A stretch of DNA of 13,103 bases from Prevotellaceae bacterium (GCA_031288885.1 JAITQP010000036.1:1-13103); one strand, 5' to 3'. Positions 1-7,290 are shown, counted from the first letter of the stretch. Translations and numbers: made by a program. Notes: generated by a model from the sequence alone, not told the origin.

Positions 1-210
1 GTAAAGCCCCTCAAACAGCTCCTTTTTTCCCGTAAAAACCGCCTCCATCGTGCTTATGAGGAGGGATTTCCCGAAGCGTCGGGGGCGCGACAGAAAGTAA
101 ACCTTGCCGGTGGTAATTATCCGGTGGATGGCTGCGGTTTTATCTACGTAGAGGTAATCATTGCTGCGCAAGTCCTCAAACGACTGTATCCCTATCGGTA
201 AATTCTTCAT
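1..210 (-). CDS. AAA-ATPase-like family protein, N-terminal 70 residues only (cut by window edge)
   Basis: This is the start of a second copy of the gene at 251-1804. It begins at the ATG complementary to 208-210 and runs off the left edge after 70 codons. The visible residues match the neighbour at 54 of 70 positions by hand alignment. They include the shared opening MKNLPIGIQSF, the LYVDKT segment and the degenerate Walker A stretch SRPRRFGKSLL at residues 41-51. Differences cluster at residues 13-36; the P-loop half is nearly identical. It lies 40 bases downstream of its paralog on the same strand, so co-transcription is likely. The upstream bases also resemble those of the neighbour, but the -7 promoter element is not preserved. 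The family pairs this AAA-like domain with a C-terminal PD-(D/E)XK nuclease; whether this copy keeps the nuclease cannot be seen. Confidence 0.88.
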   Translation of the reverse strand, partial: MKNLPIGIQSFEDLRSNDYLYVDKTAAIHRIITTGKVYFLSRPRRFGKSLLISTMEAVFTGKKELFEGLY

Positions 211-250
211 GGCAAAATATTTTTTTAACGTACAACCTAAAATCTGATAG

Positions 251-1804
251 CTACCCCCGCATCTCCATCCTGCACCCCACGTTTTTTCCGGAGAATGCAA
301 TGCCCAGCAGGAGCACCTTGCCGGTGTAGCGGTTGTAGTACCTGCGCTCGTGGATTTGCTTCATGGCGTCCTTGAGCAGCGCCTTTACTTTCCTTTTGTC
401 GTGGTACTTTATTTCGGCAACAACGGTTAAGCCGGATTGCTCCCAAACGGCGTCGGCGCTGCCTCGATTGTTTGGCCGCTCGCCCTGAATGTTGAAGCCA
501 ATCAGCCGCATCCATATCAGCATCATGGTGTGGTAGTAAGCTTCGGTGGGGATGTGCAGCTGGTGCGGCACGGTGGCAACCATCGCCTCGAGGCTGTCGG
601 CAAATCCGGCCTCGTCGCCCTCATTGATTTGCTGCACCATGGTGAGGCGCAGGTTGTCCACCTGCTCAACGGGGTATTTGCCGTAGGCTCGCAGCAGGTG
701 CGTCATGAACGCCTGCTTGACCTCCGAGTTGGGAATGCCGAGGGTGTAGCGAGGTTGCTTGTCATGTAGCTCTATCTGCTTAATGGTCAGGTAGCCGGCT
801 TGAAACAGCAGGGGCACTTCGCCAATGTCCGGCGGGTTGTACCCGTCAAACACGCTTGCGTCAACGGTGAGCGGCTCCAGCACCGCATCTGTTTTATTTC
901 GCCGCCGTATCATCTCTATCAGGAAAGTGGGCGTGCCCGTGCGGAACCAGTGTCCCACAAAAATTTTCTCGGAGAAAAACATCAGGGTCGAAAAGGGGTT
1001 GTACACCCGCGTTTCGCCGTCCCATGAGTAGCCGTCGTACCAGTAGCGGATTGCGTCCAGCAGCTCCTCTTTTGTCATTTTTAGCTGTTGTGCCGTATCC
1101 TCTATGCGCTCCGTAAAGCAGCTTTCCAGCTCCTCCTGCGTGTAGCCGCATACAGCGGCATACTGCTTGTGCATGGTAATATCTTGAAGGTTGTTGAGCG
1201 CCGAGAAAACGGACAGCCCTGAAAACTTGGACACGCCGGTGAGGAAGAGAAACTTCAGGTGCTCGTCCGAGCCTTTCATCACTTGGTAAAAATCGTGCAC
1301 CGCTCTTCGAATAAAGTCCAAATCCTCGTCGAACAGGTGGCTCGTAATTGGCTTATCATACTCGTCAATCAGGACGACTACTTTTTTGCCGGTTTTTTCG
1401 TGCAGCTTTCGCATCAGCTCACGAAAGCAATCCGGCGCAGAGGTAGCCGTCAACGTAATTTGGTAATTTTCAGCAATTTCTTTCAAATAGCCAAGCATGC
1501 TGACTTTCATTTCCTCCGGCGTGGCATGGTTTATCAGCGTCCAGTCTATCCGTATAACGGGCTCTTGCTGCGACCAATCCCACTTGTCGTAGATGTATAA
1601 TCCCTCAAACAGCTGCTTTTTACCTTTAAAAACCGCCTCCATCGTGCTTAGGAGCAAAGATTTACCAAACCGGCGCGGGCGCGAAAGAAAGTAAACTGTT
1701 CCCGAGGTGATTAGCTCGTATACCAGCTGGGTTTTATCCACGTAAAGAAAACCACCCTCCCGCAGCTTCTCAAACGACTGTATGCCTATCGGTAAATTCT
1801 TCAT
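251..1804 (-). CDS. AAA-ATPase-like / PD-(D/E)XK nuclease superfamily protein
   Basis: The 517-residue protein has the two-domain layout common in Bacteroidetes (AAA-ATPase_like followed by a DUF1703-type PD-(D/E)XK domain). The N-terminal part has the degenerate P-loop SRPRRFGKS (41-49) and a Walker B-like VVVLIDEYDKP (142-152). A conserved block FLTGVSKFSGLSVFSALNNL follows at 187-206. The C-terminal part shows nuclease-type residues: D451 in GSAD, then E464 and K466 in AEIKY, followed by a basic helix and GIAFSGK near the end. Length and ending fit the family, so it appears intact. The molecular role of the family is not established; mobile or conflict-related functions have been suggested for such families, and I make no firmer claim. 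The start ATG lies about 18 bases beyond a TACCTTTG promoter element. Its base composition is more AT-rich than mfd next door. It is followed by a truncated-by-window paralog. Confidence 0.92.
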   Translation of the reverse strand: MKNLPIGIQSFEKLREGGFLYVDKTQLVYELITSGTVYFLSRPRRFGKSLLLSTMEAVFKGKKQLFEGLYIYDKWDWSQQEPVIRIDWTLINHATPEEMKVSMLGYLKEIAENYQITLTATSAPDCFRELMRKLHEKTGKKVVVLIDEYDKPITSHLFDEDLDFIRRAVHDFYQVMKGSDEHLKFLFLTGVSKFSGLSVFSALNNLQDITMHKQYAAVCGYTQEELESCFTERIEDTAQQLKMTKEELLDAIRYWYDGYSWDGETRVYNPFSTLMFFSEKIFVGHWFRTGTPTFLIEMIRRRNKTDAVLEPLTVDASVFDGYNPPDIGEVPLLFQAGYLTIKQIELHDKQPRYTLGIPNSEVKQAFMTHLLRAYGKYPVEQVDNLRLTMVQQINEGDEAGFADSLEAMVATVPHQLHIPTEAYYHTMMLIWMRLIGFNIQGERPNNRGSADAVWEQSGLTVVAEIKYHDKRKVKALLKDAMKQIHERRYYNRYTGKVLLLGIAFSGKNVGCRMEMRG

Positions 1805-1821
1805 GGTAAACGTTTTTTTAG

Positions 1822-1829
1822 CAAAGGTA
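1822..1829 (-). promoter_or_regulatory. -7 promoter element for the AAA-ATPase-like gene
   Basis: Read on the minus strand the bases are TACCTTTG, matching the Bacteroidetes -7 consensus TAnnTTTG. The element lies 17 bases before the ATG at 1804, implying a very short leader of about ten bases. I see no clear -33 TTG at the expected spacing. Confidence 0.6.
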
Positions 1830-1853
1830 CAATTTCTTTCGGAATATTTGTCC

Positions 1854-1861
1854 TATCTTTG
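1854..1861 (+). promoter_or_regulatory. -7 promoter element for mfd
   Basis: TATCTTTG matches the Bacteroidetes TAnnTTTG element and lies 31 bases before the mfd ATG at 1893. It is 24 bases from the oppositely oriented element at 1822-1829, so the two promoters share one compact divergent region. A -33 box is not obvious. Confidence 0.65.
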
Positions 1862-1892
1862 CAGGCATTTTGCGTGATTTTTTTACCATCGC

Positions 1893-4800
1893 ATGACCAT
1901 TGACAAGTTTACTACCCGATTTGCAGCGCAGGGCGAATTTTCGCGCCTGTGCGAGGCGTTGCTGCGCCCCGAGCGCGTTCACCTGTACGCCGACAGGCTG
2001 GCCGGCTCTGCGCGGAGCGTGCTGGGCGCTGCCGCCGCAGCGCGGTTGGGAGGGCTGCACCTCTTTGTGCTCGACGACCGCGAGGCGGCGGCGTACTTCT
2101 ACAACGACCTCTACAACCTGCGCGAGGGGCGCGGCGTGCTATTCTTCCCGTCCAGTTACCGGCGCAGCGCGCAGCACGGCGAAGAGGACGTCGCCGCCGC
2201 CGTGCAGCGCACCGCCGCCCTGACCCGCATTGCCGAAATGACCGACCGCGACGCGCTCTGCGTGGTGAGCTACACGGAGGCTGCGGGCGAAAAAGTCGCG
2301 TCGGACGAGGCGCTAAGAAAAAATACCCTCAAGCTGCACGTTGGCGAGCAGGTTTCGCCGGACTTTACCTGCGAAACGCTGACGGAGTATCACTTTGAGC
2401 GCGTCGATTTTGTGAGCGAGCCCGGGCAGTTTGCCGTGCGCGGAAGCATTGTCGACGTGTTTTCGTTTGCCGACAGCAAGCCGTACCGTATCGACTTCTT
2501 TGGGGACGAGGTGGAGAGCATCCGCAGCTTTAGCCTCAACACGCAGCTCTCCGAGGCTAAGCACAGCGAGGTGGAAATTATCCCCAACCTGCGCGCCACT
2601 ACGTCCAAAGGGGGGATTTCGATATTCGGCTTCATCCAAAAGCACGCCGACAGCAAGCGCATCCTCCCCATCGTTTGGGCAGACGACGTGCGGCTTGCCG
2701 CGCAAAAAATAGCGGCGCAGCACGACGTGGCAGGCGGCTCAACCATCGGCAAAGCCGATTTTGAGAAAGCGCTACGGGATTTTCGCTGCGTGTTCTTCGC
2801 CGCGGGGAGCGACGATAGCGCCCCAGCGCAGGAGGCGCCCTCCGCTGAGTTGCCCCTCCGCTGCCGGTTTAACACCGCGCCGCAGCCCGCTTTCAACAAG
2901 AACTTCGACCTGCTGGCGGCTAACCTCAAGGAGAACGAGGATAGAGGGTTTGAGAATTTTTTGCTCACCGACAGCCTCCTGCAAGCCGAGCGGCTGTCCG
3001 GCATCCTGACCAGCATTAACGGCGAGGTGAAAGGGTTTGAGCAGGTGCCGGTGGCGCTGCACGAGGGTTTTGTGGACAGCGACGCAAAAATCTGCTGCTA
3101 CACCGACCACCAGCTCTTTGCGCGCCACCACCGCTACAAGCTGCACGGCGCGCCCGACAAGAGCGAGCAGCTCACCGTCCGCGAGCTCAGCTCGCTGCAA
3201 ATGGGCGACTACGTGGTGCACATCGACCACGGCGTGGGCGTGTTTGGCGGGCTGGTGAAGCAGAGCCTCAACGGAAAGCTGCACGAGTTCGTAAAGCTCG
3301 TGTACCGCGACGGCGACGTGCTCTTTGTAAGCGTACACGGGCTACACCGCATATCGCGCTACAAGGGAAAGGAAAGCGTCCCGCCAAAGATATACAAGCT
3401 GGGGGGCGATGCGTGGCAAAAGCTCAAGAATACCACCAAAAGCAAGGTCAAGGATATTGCCAAAGACCTCATTGCGCTCTACGCGCAGCGCAAAAACACC
3501 AAAGGCTTCGCCTTCTCGGCGGACTCCTACCTGCAGCAGGAGCTGGAGGCCTCGTTCATCTACGAGGACACCCCCGACCAGCTCAAGGTTACGCAGGCCG
3601 TAAAAGCCGACATGGAGGACGCTACCCCCATGGACAGGCTGGTATGCGGCGACGTGGGGTTTGGCAAAACGGAGGTTGCCATGCGCGCCGCCTTCAAAGC
3701 CGTTGCCGACAGCAAGCAGGTTGCCGTGCTGGTGCCCACCACCATTCTCGCGCTGCAGCACTACAAAACCTTCAGCCGACGGCTGCACAGCTTCCCCTGC
3801 CGCATCGACTACCTGAGCCGCTTCAAATCCTCCGCCGAAACCAAGCGGGCGCTGGCGGAGCTCGCCGAGGGAAAAATCGACGTCATCATTGGCACGCACA
3901 AGCTGCTGGGGAGCGCGGTGAAGTTCAAAAATCTGGGCTTGCTCATCATCGACGAGGAGCAAAAATTTGGCGTAAAGGCAAAGGAAAGGCTGCGGCAGCT
4001 GCGGGTGAGCATCGACACGCTCACGCTCACCGCCACGCCCATTCCGCGCACGCTGCAGTTCTCGCTCATGGGCGCGCGCGACCTCTCCATCATCCAAACC
4101 CCGCCTCCCAACCGGAAGCCCGTAGCTACAGAGGTGCACACCTTTAGCGAGGAGGTTGTGCGCAACGCCGTAGAGTACGAGGTGGCGCGCGGCGGGCAGG
4201 TGTTTTTTGTGCACAACAGGGTGCAGGACATCCTGTCGGTTGAGGAGATGGTGCGCAAGCTTTGCCCCCACGTCAAGGTAACCGTTGCGCACGGGCAAAT
4301 GGAGGGCAACGAAATGGAAAAGCGCGTGGTGGACTTCATCATGGGCGAGTACGACGTGCTCATCGCCACCAGCATCATCGAAAACGGCATCGACATCCCC
4401 AACGCCAACACCATGATCATCAACCACGCGCACTACTTTGGGCTGAGCGACCTGCACCAGCTGCGCGGCCGCGTGGGGCGGAGCAACCGCAAGGCGTTCT
4501 GCTACCTGCTGACGCCTCCGGTGGCAACGCTCACCGACGAGGCGCGCCGCAGGCTTCGCGCCATCGAAGAGTTCTCCGACCTCGGCAGCGGCTTCAACAT
4601 TGCCATGCAGGACTTGGATATTCGCGGCGCGGGAAACCTGCTGGGCGGCGAGCAGAGCGGATTTATTGCCGAAATAGGGTTTGAGACGTACCAAAAAATC
4701 CTCAACGAGGCGCTCTCCGAGCTCCGCGAGGAGGAGTGGTCGTCCGCCCAGCCGGCGGAGGGCGGCAGCGAGCCGGACAAGGCTGCCGCCGCCAAGCCCG

Positions 4801-5297
4801 CCGTTGCCGGATACCCGCTGCCGCCGCAGGACAGCGGGTGGAGCTCGCTCCTCGACTGCGCCATCGAAACCGACATGGAGCTGCTCATCCCCGATGCTTA
4901 CGTGAGCAACATGTCCGAAAAAATCCTCCTCTACCGCGAGCTGGACAACCTGCAAACCGAGGCCGAAATCACCGCTTTCCACGCCCGCATGACCGACCGC
5001 TTTGGCGCCATGCCCCCCTCGGCGGAGGAGCTGCTCAACATCGTACGGCTCCGGCTGGCGGCGGTGGAGCTGGGGTTTGAGAAGATTATCCTGAAAAATA
5101 ACCTCATGATAGCCTACTTTGTAAGCAACCAGCAAAGCTCCTACTACAAGAGCGCCACCTTTGAGACCATCATGCAGCGAATAGCCTCCAAGCCGCTACA
5201 GCTCAAGGTGAAGGAGCAAAACGGAAAGCTCTCGCTGGTTGCCCCGCGCGTAAGCACCATTGCGCAGGCAATGTACGTGCTGAAAGTAATTAGCTAA
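1893..5297 (+). CDS. mfd: Transcription-repair coupling factor Mfd
   Basis: Mfd displaces RNA polymerase stalled at DNA lesions using ATP-driven translocation and recruits UvrA for nucleotide excision repair. The 1134-residue length is close to E. coli Mfd (1148). The N-terminal part (about 1-330) is the UvrB-like, UvrA-binding region, with typical segments FFPSSYR and RGSIVDVFSF. The CarD-like RNA-polymerase-interacting domain starts at LQMGDYVVHIDHGVGVFGG (435-453). The RecG-like translocase has Walker A GDVGFGKTE (586-594), the DEEQ box (687-690), TATPIPRT (713-720), ATSIIENGIDIP (825-836) and motif VI QLRGRVGRSNR (856-866). The TRG-type segment is at 890-923 and the C-terminal D7 domain at about 985-1134. 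A low-complexity Ala/Pro/Glu linker (about 945-980) precedes D7. The ATG at 1893 is preceded by a good promoter but no Shine-Dalgarno site. It appears monocistronic. Confidence 0.98.
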   Translation: MTIDKFTTRFAAQGEFSRLCEALLRPERVHLYADRLAGSARSVLGAAAAARLGGLHLFVLDDREAAAYFYNDLYNLREGRGVLFFPSSYRRSAQHGEEDVAAAVQRTAALTRIAEMTDRDALCVVSYTEAAGEKVASDEALRKNTLKLHVGEQVSPDFTCETLTEYHFERVDFVSEPGQFAVRGSIVDVFSFADSKPYRIDFFGDEVESIRSFSLNTQLSEAKHSEVEIIPNLRATTSKGGISIFGFIQKHADSKRILPIVWADDVRLAAQKIAAQHDVAGGSTIGKADFEKALRDFRCVFFAAGSDDSAPAQEAPSAELPLRCRFNTAPQPAFNKNFDLLAANLKENEDRGFENFLLTDSLLQAERLSGILTSINGEVKGFEQVPVALHEGFVDSDAKICCYTDHQLFARHHRYKLHGAPDKSEQLTVRELSSLQMGDYVVHIDHGVGVFGGLVKQSLNGKLHEFVKLVYRDGDVLFVSVHGLHRISRYKGKESVPPKIYKLGGDAWQKLKNTTKSKVKDIAKDLIALYAQRKNTKGFAFSADSYLQQELEASFIYEDTPDQLKVTQAVKADMEDATPMDRLVCGDVGFGKTEVAMRAAFKAVADSKQVAVLVPTTILALQHYKTFSRRLHSFPCRIDYLSRFKSSAETKRALAELAEGKIDVIIGTHKLLGSAVKFKNLGLLIIDEEQKFGVKAKERLRQLRVSIDTLTLTATPIPRTLQFSLMGARDLSIIQTPPPNRKPVATEVHTFSEEVVRNAVEYEVARGGQVFFVHNRVQDILSVEEMVRKLCPHVKVTVAHGQMEGNEMEKRVVDFIMGEYDVLIATSIIENGIDIPNANTMIINHAHYFGLSDLHQLRGRVGRSNRKAFCYLLTPPVATLTDEARRRLRAIEEFSDLGSGFNIAMQDLDIRGAGNLLGGEQSGFIAEIGFETYQKILNEALSELREEEWSSAQPAEGGSEPDKAAAAKPAVAGYPLPPQDSGWSSLLDCAIETDMELLIPDAYVSNMSEKILLYRELDNLQTEAEITAFHARMTDRFGAMPPSAEELLNIVRLRLAAVELGFEKIILKNNLMIAYFVSNQQSSYYKSATFETIMQRIASKPLQLKVKEQNGKLSLVAPRVSTIAQAMYVLKVIS

Positions 5298-5308
5298 TGA
5301 TTAATGGC

Positions 5309-5430
5309 TATATAAAGTTCGATAAGAATTTGCGTTAACAAATAAGCACGCTTCGCGTCATTGCGAGCGAAGCGAGGCAACCGGAGCGAAGCGTGCCTAT
5401 CTGTTAATGTAAATTTATTAGACTTATATT
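5309..5430. mobile_element. MITE-like imperfect inverted repeat, short form (122 bp)
   Basis: The left arm 5309-5355 and the right arm 5387-5430 are imperfect reverse complements along nearly their whole length, for example TTAACAAATAAGCACGCTTCG-type sequence against its partner with three changes. The core (5357-5386) contains GCGTCATTGCGAGCGAAGCG, a palindromic-repeat motif that recurs in many unrelated bacterial genomes (recalled, not searched). It encodes no protein. The element would fold into one long hairpin, and it lies just downstream of mfd, so it could also influence mfd mRNA 3' end formation. Confidence 0.6.
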
Positions 5431-5732
5431 AAGTCCAATAAATTTTTACACAATCAAAATTCATAATATATTCATTTTCAGTAAAATATAAGTACATTTT
5501 GTGTAACTTTTAGGTGTATTCAATATAATATAATATAAATAAGCACGCTTTGCGTCATTGCGAGCGAAGCGAAGCAATCCAGAAATACGGGCAAGGCAAC
5601 TCGCTGGATTGGCTACGCCGAACTCCGCTTCACTTGCAATGACGCAAGGCGTGCTAAAAGCAATGTATAAACCATACAGCATATAGCACCTTATAAAATC
5701 GCTATTTGAAAAAATCTATTGGACTTTATATA
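5425..5732. mobile_element. MITE-like imperfect inverted repeat, long form (308 bp)
   Basis: The outer ends match as inverted repeats: 26 bases from 5425 (TATATTAAGTCCAATA...) agree at 23 positions with the reverse complement of the 26 bases ending at 5732. Inside, the arms 5543-5582 and 5603-5654 are again inverted, both built from the GCGTCATTGCRAG motif; the right arm carries about 11 extra bases. The interior between outer and inner arms is very AT-rich. The element abuts or overlaps the shorter copy at 5425-5430. I see no transposase, so mobility is inferred from shape only. Confidence 0.55.
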
Positions 5733-5740
5733 GGATAAAA

Positions 5741-5790
5741 ATTGAGCATTGGCTGATGCACACGCTAGCCAATGCTCAATTCGATTTTTT
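5741..5790. terminator. Strong bidirectional rho-independent terminator
   Basis: A perfect 14-bp stem (ATTGAGCATTGGCT at 5741-5754 with its complement at 5767-5780) encloses a 12-base loop. On the plus strand it is followed by a T-run at 5785-5790. On the minus strand it is followed by AATTTTTATCC. It therefore fits termination of the minus-strand SUMF1 gene, whose stop is about 40 bases away, and could also stop rightward read-through from mfd. Confidence 0.85.
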
Positions 5791-5821
5791 AGGAGGCTTG
5801 AGGAGAATGCCTATGGTAAAG

Positions 5822-6997
5822 TTACTGCGCAGGCAAACCTACGCGGAAGCCAAGGTCCACGCGGGAACTAGTCGGAGGGTGGGTGGGGCGAACAGCATTG
5901 CGTGACCACGTTGCACCGTCTTTATAGCCACCACCACGAAAAACACGGGAACTGCCCGTTGCAGGCCCCGTAGGATCTTGTACAGACGCGGAAGAGTAGA
6001 CTCCATTCCAATCTGAACACCACTCCCATACGTTACCGGTCATGTCATAAATACCAAGTTCATTAGGCTTTCTTGTGCCCACAGGGCGAGAACTGCTGCT
6101 GGAATTAAGACTACACCATGCTACTTCACCAAAGTCGTCACCACCGCTAAACTTGTATTTTTGGCTTTTTGCACCACCGCGCGCTGCATACTCCCATTCG
6201 GCTTCAGTGGGCAGACGATAGTTCTTCCCTGTGAGTTGTTTCAACTTCATGAGAAACGTATCAACATCCACCCATTTCACATTATCAACAGGTTGCTGGT
6301 CGTCTCCTTTTTGGGTGCTGGGATTACTACCCATGACTGTTACCCACTGTTTCTGCGTTACTTCGTATTTGCCAATGTAATAACTTCTCAACGTAACGCT
6401 GTGGGCAGGTTTTTCATTACTTTGGCAATCGGTTTGCTCAGCGGTACACCCCATCTCAAATGTACCTCCCTCCACAAACACCATCTCAATGTCCAACTCC
6501 GCAGGATAGTTACGCGTAGGGGCAGGTGCGCTACGCTTGCGCTCTGGCCCATTCAGCTGCTGCGCTAACGCCGAAGATACCCGCGTCAGCTCGCCGCTGC
6601 CAACGCCGGTGCGAATGTAGCTGCCTTTGCCGGACAGTTTGCGGTCTTTGGTATCAATAAGCTGCGCATAAAACATGTGGTCGCTACCTTTGACGTCATC
6701 CACTACCAAGCATATCGCTGATATGCCGTTGGCGCGTCCCCACGCGGCGAGCGCGTTTCGGTCTATGCTGCTACCGCCGCCAGTGGTGTAGGCAGCCCGC
6801 AGCTCGTCGCGCTTGCCGGTAACGTCCACGGCGGTGAGCGCGTACTGCCCGCCGTTGATGAGCTTTGTGCCGAGCTCCGTGGTGAGCGAGTTGCCCAGCG
6901 AGTTGTCCATGCCCACCACAAATACTGCCAGCGTGGGCTTGTTGCCGGAGCCTTGCGCTCTGGCGGTCTTCATGCTCACTGCCCCAACGAGCTGCAA
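5822..6997 (-). CDS. SUMF1 (FGE-sulfatase-like) domain protein with CsgG/TolB-like N-terminal region; start disrupted
   Basis: The open frame gives 391 residues if read from the TTG at 6997. The C-terminal half (about 170-390) is a SUMF1/formylglycine-generating-enzyme-like domain: MVFVEGGTFEMG, KYEVTQKQW, YRLPTEAEWEYAARGG, GIYDMTGNVWEWCSDW and RVFRGGGY...LGFRV. The region where catalytic FGEs have their cysteine pair reads KDGATWSRNAVR with no cysteine, so sulfatase-activating chemistry is unlikely. The N-terminal half (about 18-150) resembles a periplasmic CsgG/TolB-N-like alpha/beta domain; this is a weak call. The probable original start is the ATG at 7027, which gives MKKTMITA followed by TGA and then a hydrophobic stretch ending in ARAQ, a signal peptide with a stop in it. 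GC content falls sharply from the N-terminal half to the C-terminal half, suggesting a fusion. It may be a pseudogene, or the TGA may be a sequence error. A strong terminator follows. Confidence 0.8.
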   Translation of the reverse strand: MQLVGAVSMKTARAQGSGNKPTLAVFVVGMDNSLGNSLTTELGTKLINGGQYALTAVDVTGKRDELRAAYTTGGGSSIDRNALAAWGRANGISAICLVVDDVKGSDHMFYAQLIDTKDRKLSGKGSYIRTGVGSGELTRVSSALAQQLNGPERKRSAPAPTRNYPAELDIEMVFVEGGTFEMGCTAEQTDCQSNEKPAHSVTLRSYYIGKYEVTQKQWVTVMGSNPSTQKGDDQQPVDNVKWVDVDTFLMKLKQLTGKNYRLPTEAEWEYAARGGAKSQKYKFSGGDDFGEVAWCSLNSSSSSRPVGTRKPNELGIYDMTGNVWEWCSDWNGVYSSASVQDPTGPATGSSRVFRGGGYKDGATWSRNAVRPTHPPTSSRVDLGFRVGLPAQ

Positions 6998-7000
6998 AGC

Positions 7001-7027
7001 TCATGCAGTAATCATTGTCTTTTTCAT
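7001..7027 (-). other. Probable original start of the SUMF1 gene: signal-peptide n-region ended by TGA
   Basis: On the minus strand the ATG at 7025-7027 opens MKKTMITA and stops at TGA (7001-7003). Continuing in the same frame past the stop gives ALQLVGAVSMKTARAQ, which completes an ordinary Sec signal peptide (positive n-region, hydrophobic core, A-x-A-Q cleavage type). One base change (for example TGA from TTA, leucine) would restore it. TGA is a true stop in this genome, because prfB and the last gene of the window end with it and prfB uses it for autoregulation. Confidence 0.7.
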
Positions 7028-7032
7028 TTTCT

Positions 7033-7290
7033 CTATATTTTGAAATTGATTTGTTTTCCCTCTACTCTAAAGGCTTTTTGTGGGAAGTAGTCCGCCCGTT
7101 GTTTTGAGAGGTTTCTGCTCCTCTGCCCGTTGTAAGTGGTTGGGCGTCCACGTAGGGACATAAAAAAAGCGTGAAACTCAACAAGGTCCCTACTATTAGT
7201 GGTATCTGCTATAACCAAGTTTGCAAGGAATAAGTCAAGTTCACGCGCGAGCGTGAACATTGTAACTTTATCTTCGCAAACTATCATCAA
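7033..7290 (-). CDS. Small hypothetical ORF in the leader of the SUMF1 gene
   Basis: This frame gives 85 residues from a TTG, or 84 from the adjacent ATG at 7287, and 75 from the ATG at 7260. It ends 5 bases before the ATG at 7027. The product is basic toward its C-terminus (SLRGRPTTYNGQRSR, then SKQRADYFPQ) and I do not recognise a family. There is no signal peptide or membrane segment. It lies wholly between the promoter at 7413-7445 and the SUMF1 gene. The same stretch contains several perfect stems as RNA, so it may be a structured leader rather than a gene. It could also be a leader peptide coupled to the downstream gene. Confidence 0.3.
   Translation of the reverse strand: MMIVCEDKVTMFTLARELDLFLANLVIADTTNSRDLVEFHAFFMSLRGRPTTYNGQRSRNLSKQRADYFPQKAFRVEGKQINFKI
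7093..7258 (-). promoter_or_regulatory. Possible structured RNA leader upstream of the SUMF1 gene
   Basis: Four helices can be drawn by eye. An 8-bp stem at 7239-7246/7251-7258 closes a four-base loop. An 8-bp stem at 7152-7159/7186-7193 (GTAGGGAC with GTCCCTAC) closes a 26-base loop. CGCCC at 7093-7097 pairs with GGGCG at 7142-7146 and encloses a 5-bp stem at 7107-7111/7120-7124. All would lie in a leader of nearly 400 bases. No known riboswitch class is recognised, and conservation cannot be tested here. Confidence 0.35.

Noticed and set aside
2772..3338. Antisense open frames opposite the middle of mfd
   Set aside because: They overlap conserved Mfd coding sequence and have no promoter or family motif of their own.
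3342..5135. A 597-codon open frame antisense to mfd
   Set aside because: It lies wholly inside mfd on the opposite strand, shows no recognisable domain, and is rich in His, Ala, Val and Leu as expected from reverse reading of GC-rich codons.
5340..5660. CRISPR array suggested by recurring GCGTCATTGCGAG units
   Set aside because: There are only two units, they are inverted-repeat arms, and spacing is irregular; no cas genes are present.
5461..5682. A 73-codon minus-strand frame in the spacer after mfd
   Set aside because: It runs through the inverted-repeat arms of the MITE-like element, so its residues come from repeat sequence rather than a gene.
5822..6997. TGA recoded as an amino acid in this genome
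   Set aside because: prfB uses TGA for its own frameshift control and ends with TGA, and the HEPN gene also ends with TGA, so the standard meaning holds.
6771..7004. Restart of the SUMF1 gene at the ATG overlapping the TGA (ATGA at 7001-7004)
   Set aside because: That ATG is in a different frame and gives an unrelated Arg/His-rich 77-residue product that stops inside the gene; it does not restore the SUMF1 protein.
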